Shown piece after piece: positions 55,395 to 63,690 of a DNA stretch of 64,000 nt. The stretch lies in NCBI RefSeq assembly GCF_019744875.1, contig NZ_JAIETU010000005.1:186001-250000 (forward strand), written 5' to 3'. The number at the start of each line of letters is the position of its first letter. The first letter of the stretch is position 1. This DNA comes from Hyphomicrobium sp. Its GTDB lineage: Bacteria; Pseudomonadota; Alphaproteobacteria; Rhizobiales; Hyphomicrobiaceae. A program made the translations under genes and the position numbers. The notes below the pieces were generated by a model. That model searched no databases and had not been told where the DNA came from. It saw nothing but the letters and a program-made list of their open reading frames with translations.

Positions 55395-56228
55395 ATGCCT
55401 CTCGATACCAGCGGGCTCAAGGAGCAATTCCGCAAATCCAAGAAGGCGCGACGCGCGTGGAGCACCTACAAGTGGTTCGACCGCATCCGCAATTGGCAGG
55501 ATTGGTACAACTGGATCGCCTCGTTCCTGCAAACGAAGGCAGGTGCCGCCGTGGCGCTGGGCTCCACCGTCGTCGCCACCACGACAGCCGTGGTCGTGCA
55601 CAACACCGTGGTCAATCCCTACGCCGCGCCCTTCGTGCAGACGGAGATCGCTCCCCTGCCGCCGGCCGAGCCCGAGCGGCAGACGCGCACCACGCTGATT
55701 TTCGCCATCGAGGGCTATGACAAGAGCGGCCGGCGCGGCACGTTTGACGTGGTTGTCGCCAAGAAGCAGTTTCTCTGGGTGCGCGGCAGCTCCGACAATC
55801 TGGAGAAGGACGGCCGCGTGATCACCGGCGACGAGCTCGCCCGCGATGTGCTCGACCAGGAGGTTCGCGACGGTCTGTCGAGCGCGCGCGAAATCGTAGC
55901 CGTCGGGACGGCGTCGCAGGAAGGCAATCCCGCCGAGGAGTTGGCCCGCGCCGGACGTCGCGCACTCCGCACCGCCGAAATCGTCAAGGGCGCGGTGCAG
56001 GACACCGTCGCGATTTCAGCGCTCAATCTCGGCCAGTATCGCGAGCCCTGCCCCACGTGCGCAAAAGGCGCCGCCACCGAATGGCAGCGCCCGTTCATGG
56101 TCATCGCGGTCAAGGATATGGAAGAGGGCACGAACCTCGCCGAGGCCCTGGCCGACGCCATGACCGACAAAGACAAGCTGCCAAGCCCTTCAAGCTACTC
56201 GGCCTTTGAGCTGACGAAAGTCCGTTGA
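55395..56228 (+). CDS. membrane-anchored protein of unknown function
   Basis: A 277-residue protein. An N-terminal basic/Trp-rich region (RRAWSTYKWFDRIRNWQDWY) is followed by one transmembrane helix (about residues 55-78) and a soluble domain (about 95-277) with Cys pair CPTCAKGA near residue 218. ATG 55395 (MPLDTSGL) has GGGGGAA upstream; the frame extends back into repeat copy 6. I do not recognise the family and see no enzyme motif. Confidence 0.65.
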   Translation: MPLDTSGLKEQFRKSKKARRAWSTYKWFDRIRNWQDWYNWIASFLQTKAGAAVALGSTVVATTTAVVVHNTVVNPYAAPFVQTEIAPLPPAEPERQTRTTLIFAIEGYDKSGRRGTFDVVVAKKQFLWVRGSSDNLEKDGRVITGDELARDVLDQEVRDGLSSAREIVAVGTASQEGNPAEELARAGRRALRTAEIVKGAVQDTVAISALNLGQYREPCPTCAKGAATEWQRPFMVIAVKDMEEGTNLAEALADAMTDKDKLPSPSSYSAFELTKVR

Positions 56229-56350
56229 TCAGCCGGGGGTAACCGCTTGGCACATTCCTGGTCAGGCTCGGAAAAGCCATCCGCATTAGGAGCGTTTGCG
56301 CGGGCCAGCGACCCATCGCGGCCGTGGTCAGACAAGCGGGGAATGACAAC

Positions 56351-56938
56351 ATGCAGCGTCTGTTGGCCGTGATGGCCATTGGTTTGGCGATGATCGGAAG
56401 CTCGGGATCGCCGGCGTCGGCCGAGAAGGTCGATATTTCCACGGTGAGCTGCTCGCAGCTCCTCGAGAGCATCGACAAGGGCACGGACAACGACAAGTCC
56501 GGCATGGGCGGCATCCTCTATTGGATCGCCGGCTACTCCACCACGGACGAACAGGGCTCCGTCATCGACTTCGACGGCCTCGCGAAGGATTTCGACAAGA
56601 TCCTCGCCGCCTGCAAGGCGCAGCCCAAGCTCGGGCTCCTGACGGTTGCCGGCAAGAACCTGGGCGCGAACGCCACGGCGCACGGGGCCGGCGCGGTCGA
56701 TCTCGCCACCCTGACATGCGAGAAAGCCACCAGCACGTCTGCCAAGGACGAGGACGGCCTAGGCTTCATCCTGATGTGGATCGCGGGCTACCAGGCGTCC
56801 GACGCCGAGAACAAGATCTTCGACACCGACGAGTTCGTCGCCGACATGGAGAAGATCGGCCAGTACTGCGGAAAGAACCCGAGCATCGGTCTGCTGACGG
56901 CCTCCGACGAAGTGATGGGCGAAGACGACAGCGAGTGA
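56351..56938 (+). CDS. secreted protein with two tandem HdeA-like domains
   Basis: A 195-residue protein. A signal peptide ends near SPASA (residue 24). Two homologous units follow: TVSCSQLLESIDKGTDNDKS ... FDKILAACKAQPKLGLL and TLTCEKATSTSAKDEDGLGF ... EKIGQYCGKNPSIGLL, each with a Cys pair, a GFILMWIAGYQ-like helix, and a C-terminal GLLT motif. Single HdeA domains are acid-activated periplasmic chaperones; here two are fused. ATG 56351 gives the signal peptide. It ends at a terminator. Confidence 0.78.
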   Translation: MQRLLAVMAIGLAMIGSSGSPASAEKVDISTVSCSQLLESIDKGTDNDKSGMGGILYWIAGYSTTDEQGSVIDFDGLAKDFDKILAACKAQPKLGLLTVAGKNLGANATAHGAGAVDLATLTCEKATSTSAKDEDGLGFILMWIAGYQASDAENKIFDTDEFVADMEKIGQYCGKNPSIGLLTASDEVMGEDDSE

Positions 56939-56966
56939 CATGACGGCCGGTTGAGGGCCGCAAGCG

Positions 56967-56994
56967 AGGCGACCGCGAAGGCGGCCGCCTTTTT
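56967..56994 (+). terminator. Rho-independent terminator after the HdeA-like gene
   Basis: AGGCGACCG, loop CGAAGG, CGGCCGCCTTTTT: a 9-bp stem with one mismatch and a T-run, about 28 nt after the stop. Confidence 0.8.
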
Positions 56995-57146
56995 ACTTAA
57001 ATCGGCCGCCCGTTTCGGCTGTTTGCGCGCCCGCACCCGGTATCGCCGCGACACCTCCGCCCCGGCGGCCGTTTTGCATTGATCCCCGGCCGGGGCCGGT
57101 GTACGGCCTCGGACCAATCGAACCTCACCCCGAAGGCAATTGTCCC

Positions 57147-58244
57147 ATGGGATTCAAATGCGGCATCGTGGGTCTGCCGAACGTCGGCAAGTCCACGCTC
57201 TTCAACGCGCTCACGCAGACGGCGCAGGCCGAAGCGGCGAACTATCCGTTCTGCACCATCGAGCCGAACGTCGGCGAGGTCGGCGTGCCCGATGAGCGCA
57301 TCGACAAGCTCGCCGCCATCGCCAAGTCCGCCCAGATCATTCCCACGCGGCTGACCTTCGTCGACATCGCGGGCCTCGTCCGCGGCGCCTCCAAGGGCGA
57401 AGGCCTCGGCAACAAGTTCCTCTCGCACATCCGCGAGGTCGACGCCGTGGCCTACGTGCTGCGCTGCTTCGAGGACGATGACGTCACCCACGTCGAGAAC
57501 CGCATCGATCCGCTGGCCGACGCGGAGGTCGTCGAAACCGAGCTGATGCTCGCCGACATGGAAAGCCTCGAAAAGCGCATTGGGCCGGTCGAGAAGAAGG
57601 CCAAGAGCGGCGACAAGGACAGCAAGGCGCTGTTCGCCGTGATGGAGAAGGCGCTGGCTCCCCTGCGCGCCGGCAAGCCCGCCCGCATGGCCGACATCAC
57701 GCCCGAGGAGCGCCAGACCTTCGTCGAGCTGCAACTGCTCACGTCGAAGCCCGTGGTTTACGTCTGCAATGTCGAGGAAGCCTCGGCCGCCAACGGCAAC
57801 GCCCACTCGGCCCGCGTCGCCGAACGCGCCAAGGCCGAAGGCGCCGTCACGGTTGTGATCTCCGCCAAGATCGAGGCCGAGTTTGCCGGATTGCCCCCAG
57901 ACGACCGTGCCGAATTTCTCGCCGAGATGGGGCTCGCCGAGCCCGGCCTCAACCGCCTCATCCGCGCCGGCTATCAGCTCCTCGATCTCGTGACGTACTT
58001 CACGGTCGGGCCGAAGGAAGCGCGCGCCTGGACCATCACGCGCGGCACCAAGGCGCCGCAGGCCGCGGGCGTGATCCATACCGACTTCGAGAAGGGCTTC
58101 ATTCGCGCCGAAACGATCGCCTACGACGACTACGTTGCGACCAACGGCGAAGTGGGTGCGAAGGAAGCGGGCAAAATGCGCCTCGAAGGCAAGGAGTACG
58201 TCGTCAAGGACGGCGACGTCATGCACTTCCGCTTCGCCAACTGA
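57147..58244 (+). CDS. ychF: redox-regulated ATPase YchF (Obg family)
   Basis: A 365-residue YchF. GIVGLPNVGKSTLFNALTQ (P-loop), DIAGLVRGASKGEGLGNKFL (G3 region), a non-canonical NVEEAS in place of the G4 NKxD motif, explaining ATP preference, and the C-terminal TGS domain with the end motif KEYVVKDGDVMHFRFAN. GAAGG precedes ATG 57147. It binds ribosomes and acts in stress responses. Confidence 0.96.
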   Translation: MGFKCGIVGLPNVGKSTLFNALTQTAQAEAANYPFCTIEPNVGEVGVPDERIDKLAAIAKSAQIIPTRLTFVDIAGLVRGASKGEGLGNKFLSHIREVDAVAYVLRCFEDDDVTHVENRIDPLADAEVVETELMLADMESLEKRIGPVEKKAKSGDKDSKALFAVMEKALAPLRAGKPARMADITPEERQTFVELQLLTSKPVVYVCNVEEASAANGNAHSARVAERAKAEGAVTVVISAKIEAEFAGLPPDDRAEFLAEMGLAEPGLNRLIRAGYQLLDLVTYFTVGPKEARAWTITRGTKAPQAAGVIHTDFEKGFIRAETIAYDDYVATNGEVGAKEAGKMRLEGKEYVVKDGDVMHFRFAN

Positions 58245-58262
58245 GGCGCGGCTTCGGACCGT

Positions 58263-58637
58263 CTAGCGGCCGTACTTGCGTGACGGCGGACGCGGCCGGC
58301 CTTCGAACCGGAGGCCGAGCGCCGGACCCCTCGACCACGCGACGGAGCACAGAATCTCGTGCTTCTCGGTGTCGAAGTAAACCAGCACGCCTTCGGCAAG
58401 CAGGCTGGCCTTGATGGGATCGCCAAGAATTTCGACGCGCGCGCCCTTGACCGACAGGTCCTTGAACATGCACGGGCGAGCCGTAATTAGCTTTTCGTTC
58501 CACACGAAGCCGGTCCGCATCCGCTGAGGAACGCGTACAACGCTGCGAAGATCCTCGCCGCGTTTGCCGGCGTTCTTGGGAGCGGCCGCCGCTTTGCTAG
58601 GGAACAAGGTGCGTGTGAGAGTGTCCAGTAACGACAT
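58263..58637 (-). CDS. PilZ-domain protein
   Basis: A 124-residue protein. A basic N-terminal segment is followed by a PilZ-like domain with R-x3-R in RVPQRMRTG, the CMFKDLSVKGARVE motif (D-x-S-x-x-G), and LGLRFEG at the end, so it may bind cyclic di-GMP. The start is ATG 58637 (MSLLDTLTRT). It converges with ychF by 18 nt. Confidence 0.72.
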   Translation of the reverse strand: MSLLDTLTRTLFPSKAAAAPKNAGKRGEDLRSVVRVPQRMRTGFVWNEKLITARPCMFKDLSVKGARVEILGDPIKASLLAEGVLVYFDTEKHEILCSVAWSRGPALGLRFEGRPRPPSRKYGR

Positions 58638-58768
58638 GATCGAATACCCACCCCGCGTGCAGCGCCATATGCGCATGGTGCACACTGTACATCCGTCGAC
58701 ATACGATATCTGTCAGATGTTGATGAATGGTGAACTGACGGTTTTTCGACGCCGCTCCGCGCGCTGTG

Positions 58769-59596
58769 TCAGATCCGTTGCGCGATCCAGTCCGCGAGCG
58801 ACGCCGGCAGAACGCGCTTGCTAACGGCCGCGATGTAGGTCGGGATCGTCACGGCATAGCGCCGCTTTGGCCGCGGGCTTTCAACGGCATGCACGAGCTT
58901 CCACGCCACTGCTTCGGGCTCGAGCTTGAACGTGGATTTGCCGCCCTGCTCCATGGCGGCGAGCCGCGCCAGATACGTGGTGCGATGGGCGGAGTTCTCG
59001 ATATCGACCGTGGCGCGGAAGGTCGCGAGTGCGCGCTCCACGAAGCGCGTGCGGATCGGCCCCGGCTCGATGATCGAGACGTGGATGTCCGTTCCCCGAA
59101 GCTCGTGGCGCATGGCATCGCTCAAGGCTTCGAGCGCGAACTTGGACGCGCAGTAGGCGCCGCGATACGGCACCGAGACGATGCCGAGCACGGACGAGCA
59201 TTGCACGATCCGGCCGTGTCCGTTGGCCCGCATGGCCGGCATCACCCGCCGGGTCAGATCGTGCGTGCCGAACAGGTTGACCTCGAACTGCTGGCGCAGG
59301 ACGGCCGGATCGAGATCCTCCACCGCGCCGACCTGCCCGTAGGCCGCGTTGTTGAACAGCGCCGTGAGCTTTCCGTCCGTCAGGCGGAGCGCTTCGCTCG
59401 CGCACCACGCGACAGACCGCGGATCCGCGAGTTCGAGATGCAGGGCTTCGACGCCCGCGTCCCGCTGCAGCATGGTGAGGTCAGCCTCGGTGCGCGCCGT
59501 GGCCAGAACGCGCCAGCCCTTGGCCCGGAGCAGGCGCGCGGAGGCCAATCCGATGCCCGACGACGCCCCTGTGATCAGAATGGATTTTTGGGTCAT
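58769..59596 (-). CDS. SDR-family oxidoreductase
   Basis: A 275-residue classical short-chain dehydrogenase. Nucleotide-binding ITGASSGIGLASAR, NNAAYGQ, catalytic Ser and Tyr-x3-Lys in CSSVLGIVSVPYRGAYCASK, and PGPIRTRF. The C-terminal region PTYIAAVSKRVLPASLADWI is like that of long-chain SDRs acting on lipids or steroids. The substrate is unknown. A truncated palindromic repeat lies just upstream. Confidence 0.9.
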   Translation of the reverse strand: MTQKSILITGASSGIGLASARLLRAKGWRVLATARTEADLTMLQRDAGVEALHLELADPRSVAWCASEALRLTDGKLTALFNNAAYGQVGAVEDLDPAVLRQQFEVNLFGTHDLTRRVMPAMRANGHGRIVQCSSVLGIVSVPYRGAYCASKFALEALSDAMRHELRGTDIHVSIIEPGPIRTRFVERALATFRATVDIENSAHRTTYLARLAAMEQGGKSTFKLEPEAVAWKLVHAVESPRPKRRYAVTIPTYIAAVSKRVLPASLADWIAQRI

Positions 59597-59610
59597 ACCG
59601 GGTGTTTAGA

Positions 59611-59633
59611 GTGCTTCCGGAAAAGTGGAAAGT
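59611..59633. repeat. palindromic interspersed repeat, truncated copy 7
   Basis: GTGCTTCCGGAAAAGTGGAA only; the 3' arm is missing. It lies between the SDR start and the DMT transporter. Confidence 0.75.
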
Positions 59634-59662
59634 GATCTGAGCGCGATACGGGCCGCAACGCG

Positions 59663-60571
59663 TCACGCGGCGTTGAGAACGGCGGCCACGCCCGCCACCA
59701 GCAGCAGCAGGCCGACGCCTTCGCGCGCGCCGAGCCGCTGCTGGAAAATCCCGCGCGACACGAAGAGGGCGAACAGGATTTCGATCAGCGCCACTGTGCG
59801 CACCAGCGCCGCGCTCTGCAGCGCAAAGGCGAGAAACCAGAACAGCGACGCGAGCGCGCCCATGAAACCGGCGAACAGCGACGGCCGCCACGCGCGCGCG
59901 ATCGCCCGCAGTGTGCCCGGATCGCGCAGCGCCAGATAGCCTGTGAGCAGCGCCGTCTGCAGCATGAGCGCGATGGCGAGCGCCAGCGTCGCCGCCGCCA
60001 CGAACGAGGTGCCGCCGAGCGCGCCGATGCCGCCGCGATAGCCGATGGCGGCAAAGCCGAACAGCGCGCCCGCCGCAAGTCCCAGCACCGCCGAGCCGGC
60101 CGAGGGCGTCCGCCCGCCGTGGCTTGGTCGCGGCCACGAGGTCAGCAGCACGCCGAGCGTTGCAACCAGGATCGCGGCCAGAACCGCGGGCGTCAGCGGG
60201 TCAGAGAGGAATACGGCCCCCGCGAGCGCGATCCAGACCGGCTCGATCTTCACCAGCGCCGTCGCCACCACGAACGACCGCTCGCGCATGGCCGCGAGCA
60301 TGAGAGCCGTCGCGGCAATCTGTGAAATCGCGCCCCCGGCGATCCAGGCGAGGGCAGGCGCGGTGATGGGCGGCAACGGGTCACGGATCAGAAGCGCGAC
60401 GAGAGCGAGGAACAGGAGCCCGAACGGCAGGCCGAACAGGAAGCGCACATGCGTCGCGCCGATCGTGCCGAGCACGTCGATCAACTCGCGCTGCATGGCC
60501 GTGCGCGCGGTCTGCGCCGCAGATCCGGCCACCGTGAACACGATCCAGAGCCACGCGGGCGCAATGAGCAC
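59663..60571 (-). CDS. DMT-family (EamA) transporter
   Basis: A 302-residue membrane protein with about ten transmembrane helices in two EamA repeats (AWIAGGAISQIAATALMLAA and LFWFLAFALQSAALVRTVAL are equivalent regions). GTG 60571 is needed to include the first helix. GAAAG (60583-60579 on the minus strand) is its best ribosome site, right after the T-run of the mcd terminator. The substrate is unknown; the fold exports metabolites or drugs. Confidence 0.85.
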   Translation of the reverse strand: MLIAPAWLWIVFTVAGSAAQTARTAMQRELIDVLGTIGATHVRFLFGLPFGLLFLALVALLIRDPLPPITAPALAWIAGGAISQIAATALMLAAMRERSFVVATALVKIEPVWIALAGAVFLSDPLTPAVLAAILVATLGVLLTSWPRPSHGGRTPSAGSAVLGLAAGALFGFAAIGYRGGIGALGGTSFVAAATLALAIALMLQTALLTGYLALRDPGTLRAIARAWRPSLFAGFMGALASLFWFLAFALQSAALVRTVALIEILFALFVSRGIFQQRLGAREGVGLLLLVAGVAAVLNAA

Positions 60572-60583
60572 TTCGGTAGACTT

Positions 60584-60620
60584 TCAAAAAATAAGGGGCC
60601 AGACCCGGTGGCCTGACCCC
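60584..60620 (-). terminator. Rho-independent terminator of mcd
   Basis: On the minus strand GGGGUCAG, loop, CUGGCCCC (one G-U) then UUAUUUUUU, 26 nt after the mcd stop. It lies only about 13 nt before the GTG of the DMT transporter. Confidence 0.85.
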
Positions 60621-60645
60621 TCTTGTGCAAAGACGAAAGGACGGA

Positions 60646-62325
60646 TCAGGCCTTCTCTTCCAGCAGGCGCCGCGCGATCACCTGCGCCTGGATTTCGGCT
60701 GCGCCCTCGAAGATGTTGAGGATGCGCGCGTCGCACAGCACGCGGCTCACCGGATATTCGAGCGCGAAACCGTTGCCGCCGTGGATCTGCAGCGCGTTGT
60801 CCGCGTTCGCCCAGGCGACGCGTGCGCCGAGCAGCTTGGCCATGCCAGCTTCGAGATCGCAGCGATGCCCTTCGTCCTTCTCGCGTGCCGCGAAGTAAGA
60901 GAGCTGGCGGGCGATCATGGTCTCGACCGCCATCATCACCACCTTGTTGGCGACGCGCGGGAACGAGTAGATCGGCTTGCCGAACTGTACGCGGTCGAGT
61001 GCGTACTTGAGCGCGAGGTCCATGGCGCACTGAGCGACACCAACAGCGCGCGCCGCGGTCTGGATGCGCGCGCCCTCGAACGTGTTCATGAGCTGCTTGA
61101 AGCCCTGGCCCTCGGCGCCGCCGAGCAGGTTTGCAGCCGGCACCTCGAAGCCGTCGAAGGAGATGTCGTACTCCTTCATGCCGCGATAGCCGAGCACGTG
61201 GATTTCGCCGCCGGTCATGCCGTCGGCCGGGAACGGGTTCTCGTCCGAGCCGCGCGGCTTCTCGGCAATGAACATCGAGAGGCCCTTGTAGCCCTTCTCG
61301 TCCGGGTTCGTGCGTGCCAGCACCGTCATGATGTCGGCGCGGACGGGATGCGTGATCCACGTCTTCTGGCCCGTGATCTTGTAGGTGTCGCCGCTCTTCA
61401 CCGCGCGCGTCTTGAGCGAGGCGAGGTCCGAGCCCGTGTTCGGTTCCGTGAACACCGCCGTCGGCAGGATCTCGCCGGTGGCGATCTTCGGCAGATACTT
61501 TTCTTTCTGCTCGGCCGTGCCGTTGTGCAGGATCAGTTCGCCCGCGATCTCGGCGCGCGTGCCGAGCGAGCCGACGCCGATATAGCCGCGCGACAGCTCT
61601 TCCGACACGACGCACATGGCGAGCTTGCCGAGACCGAGCCCGCCGTATTCCTCCGGCAGCGTGAGGCCGAACACGCCGAGCTCGGCGACCTTCTCGACGA
61701 TCTCGAGCGGGATGTAGGCATTCTGCAGATGCCACTCGTGGGCATGCGGCACCACCTCGGCTTCGGAGAAGGTGCGCATCTGCTCGTGAATGGCGGCCAT
61801 CGTCTCGTCGAGGCCGGAGTTGCCGAATGTCGTGGCGCCCTGCTGATGCTTGATGAACTCGGCGAGCTTCGCCTTCACGCTTTCCGCGCTGCCGGCTTCG
61901 ACCACGTCGGCGATGGCGTCCTCGTACTTGCGGACGTCCGCGCGCGGCACGCCGAGCGCATCCGGACGGATGATTTCGAGCTGGCTCATGGGAATGCCGC
62001 CGGCGATCTGCGCGCCGTACTCGGCGAAGGCGGCGAGCAGGATGAGCTGTTCCGGCTCCCCGAAGGCGCCCTCGTCTTTGAGGCGGGCGGCCCAGAGGTT
62101 CATCTGGCGCAGCGCCTCCACCGTGGTCGCGAGCCAGGCGAGGCCGTGCGCCGTGTGCTGCGCTTCATCGACGCCGCCGACTGCCTTGATCCGCGCGCGC
62201 GCGCCCGTCTTGGCGAGGCCGAGGATACGATCTGCGGCTTCGACCACCTCGGCCGTACGTGCGATGAGGCGTTCGGGCCCTGCCGCCAGAAGGTCGCTCT
62301 CCGACTTCAGCTCAACAGCCGCCAT
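60646..62325 (-). CDS. mcd: (2S)-methylsuccinyl-CoA dehydrogenase
   Basis: A 559-residue acyl-CoA dehydrogenase with a roughly 150-residue N-terminal extension, the hallmark of Mcd among this superfamily. The core shows LTLPEEYGGLGLGK, FTEPNTGSDLASLKTRA, TGQKTWITHPVRADI, and the catalytic Glu in NTFEGARIQTAARAVG, with IHGGNGFALEYPVSR near the end. It oxidises methylsuccinyl-CoA to mesaconyl-CoA in the ethylmalonyl-CoA pathway and passes electrons to ETF. AGGAGA precedes ATG 62325. Confidence 0.93.
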   Translation of the reverse strand: MAAVELKSESDLLAAGPERLIARTAEVVEAADRILGLAKTGARARIKAVGGVDEAQHTAHGLAWLATTVEALRQMNLWAARLKDEGAFGEPEQLILLAAFAEYGAQIAGGIPMSQLEIIRPDALGVPRADVRKYEDAIADVVEAGSAESVKAKLAEFIKHQQGATTFGNSGLDETMAAIHEQMRTFSEAEVVPHAHEWHLQNAYIPLEIVEKVAELGVFGLTLPEEYGGLGLGKLAMCVVSEELSRGYIGVGSLGTRAEIAGELILHNGTAEQKEKYLPKIATGEILPTAVFTEPNTGSDLASLKTRAVKSGDTYKITGQKTWITHPVRADIMTVLARTNPDEKGYKGLSMFIAEKPRGSDENPFPADGMTGGEIHVLGYRGMKEYDISFDGFEVPAANLLGGAEGQGFKQLMNTFEGARIQTAARAVGVAQCAMDLALKYALDRVQFGKPIYSFPRVANKVVMMAVETMIARQLSYFAAREKDEGHRCDLEAGMAKLLGARVAWANADNALQIHGGNGFALEYPVSRVLCDARILNIFEGAAEIQAQVIARRLLEEKA

Positions 62326-62687
62326 GGATCAGTCTCCTCAGATGATTTTGCTCTTGGGTGCGGGTACGACCCCGAGGCCATTTCGGACCGGCAGGCTCGG
62401 CGGGGGCGTCAATTCCGGCTGTCATGTGCAAATTTCCGAGCCCAGCCGTCAAGACATCTCGCGACGGCGCGACAGCGTTGCACGCTGCCAGAAGCGCCGG
62501 GACACGTGCCGGAACGCCGCATGCGGAGGCCTGGAGCGTTAACGGTGCCCATGTGTTCGGCAAACCGGCGTTCGGCAAAACTGGGCATTTGATGGAGATG
62601 CGTGTCCGGCAGGACATGGACCTCAATGCGCGCTATGGACTACGGTCACCCCCCGACGAGCCTAATCCACGATCAGATCGCCCACGA
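62326..62687. other. divergent intergenic region, 362 nt
   Basis: It lies between mcd (minus) and the YihY-family gene (plus). It contains TTGACG on the minus strand at 62447-62452 but no convincing -10. In-frame ATG codons upstream of 62688 (for example 62592) mean part of it could belong to the YihY gene. Nothing else was recognised. Confidence 0.4.
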
Positions 62688-63539
62688 ATGAAGCGCTACA
62701 AACAGTTCCTGGCCGCCCTCTACCGCCTCTACGAGCACTCGGGCTTCGCGATGGCGGGTGCGGTTGCGTTCTCTTTCGTGGTCTCACTCTTCCCGTTCTG
62801 CATTTTCCTCGGTGGACTTGCGGGTCTGTTCGGCGGCCGGGAGCTGGCGGCGGAGGCCGTTTCGCAGCTCTTCCGGAACCTGCCGCCCGATGTCGCCAAG
62901 GCGCTGGCCCCGCAGGTTGACGCCATCATGGGCCAGACCCGCATCGATCTTTTGACCTTCGGTGGCTTCCTGGCTCTCTTCTTTGCCACCAGCGCGGTCG
63001 AGACGCTGCGCGCGGCCTTGAACGGCGCCTACCGCGTCTCGGAGACACGGCCTTATCCCGTGTGCCTCGCGCTCAGCATGTTGCTGGTCTTGATCAGCGG
63101 CGCCTCGATGCTGGTGCTGACCTGGGCGGTCGTCGTCGGCCCCGCGCTCGCCGCGCAGTTCGAGCCCTCGTGGGTGGAGCCATCGCTGATCAGGTCATTC
63201 CTCGATTCGACGTGGCTCGCCCCGGCGGTGCGCTACACGCTCGGCGCGGCCGTCATCGGCACCCAGCTCCTCGCCTTCCACCTGTGGCTCGCGGCCGGAG
63301 AGCGCCGCCTGGCGGACGTATGGCCAGGTGTTGCGTTCTCGGTCGTGCTCTGGCTCGCGATCGCAGGCTTCTATTCGTACTATCTTTCGATCAGCAACTA
63401 TGCGCGGTTCTACGCCGGCCTGTCGCAGCTCATGATCGCGATGATCTTCTTCCAGGTGACGGCGGTCATCATCCTGCTTGGCGCAGAGGTGAACCGCGGC
63501 ATCATGGAAATCAAGAAGCTCACCAACGGCAAACACTGA
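62688..63539 (+). CDS. YihY/UPF0761-family inner membrane protein
   Basis: A 283-residue protein with about six transmembrane helices. Family stretches: GAVAFSFVVSLFPFCIFLGG, TRPYPVCLALSMLLVLISG, LRAALNGAYRVSETR, and SNYARFYAGLSQLMIAMIFF followed by an acidic LLGAEVNR. Long mis-annotated as ribonuclease BN; the function is unknown. ATG 62688 (MKRYKQFL) gives the family N-terminus; a longer start at ATG 62592 cannot be excluded. Confidence 0.87.
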   Translation: MKRYKQFLAALYRLYEHSGFAMAGAVAFSFVVSLFPFCIFLGGLAGLFGGRELAAEAVSQLFRNLPPDVAKALAPQVDAIMGQTRIDLLTFGGFLALFFATSAVETLRAALNGAYRVSETRPYPVCLALSMLLVLISGASMLVLTWAVVVGPALAAQFEPSWVEPSLIRSFLDSTWLAPAVRYTLGAAVIGTQLLAFHLWLAAGERRLADVWPGVAFSVVLWLAIAGFYSYYLSISNYARFYAGLSQLMIAMIFFQVTAVIILLGAEVNRGIMEIKKLTNGKH

Positions 63540-63549
63540 TCAAGCCAGC

Positions 63550-63590
63550 GCGCGAACGCGCGAAGTCAACGCCGTGCGCGAACGCGCGAA
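63550..63590. repeat. twice-repeated GCGCGAACGCGCGAA unit
   Basis: Two exact copies (63550-63564 and 63576-63590), each an inverted GCGCG/CGCGC pair, after the YihY stop. A decayed third unit may lie near 63608. Confidence 0.6.
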
Positions 63591-63613
63591 AACAACCGAA
63601 ATGCAGACACGCG

Positions 63614-63643
63614 AAAACGCGGGTCCGGTGGTCCGGACCCGCG
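63614..63643 (-). terminator. putative terminator of the AdoMet decarboxylase gene
   Basis: CGCGGGTCC, short loop, GGACCCGCG: a strong hairpin, followed on the minus strand by UUUU (63614-63617). It lies 47 nt beyond the gene's stop. The plus-strand side has only a CT-rich tail. Confidence 0.55.
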
Positions 63644-63690
63644 TCTCTGTCTCTGTCTGACAGGTTGTCGGGCTTGAAGCGTTGCCGCCG

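Noticed and set aside
60625-62592. 655-residue plus-strand frame opposite mcd
   Set aside because: A shadow of the acyl-CoA dehydrogenase gene; composition is not protein-like.
63550-63590. short repeats considered as a CRISPR-like array
   Set aside because: Only two 15-nt units with an 11-nt gap; no regular spacers and no cas genes.
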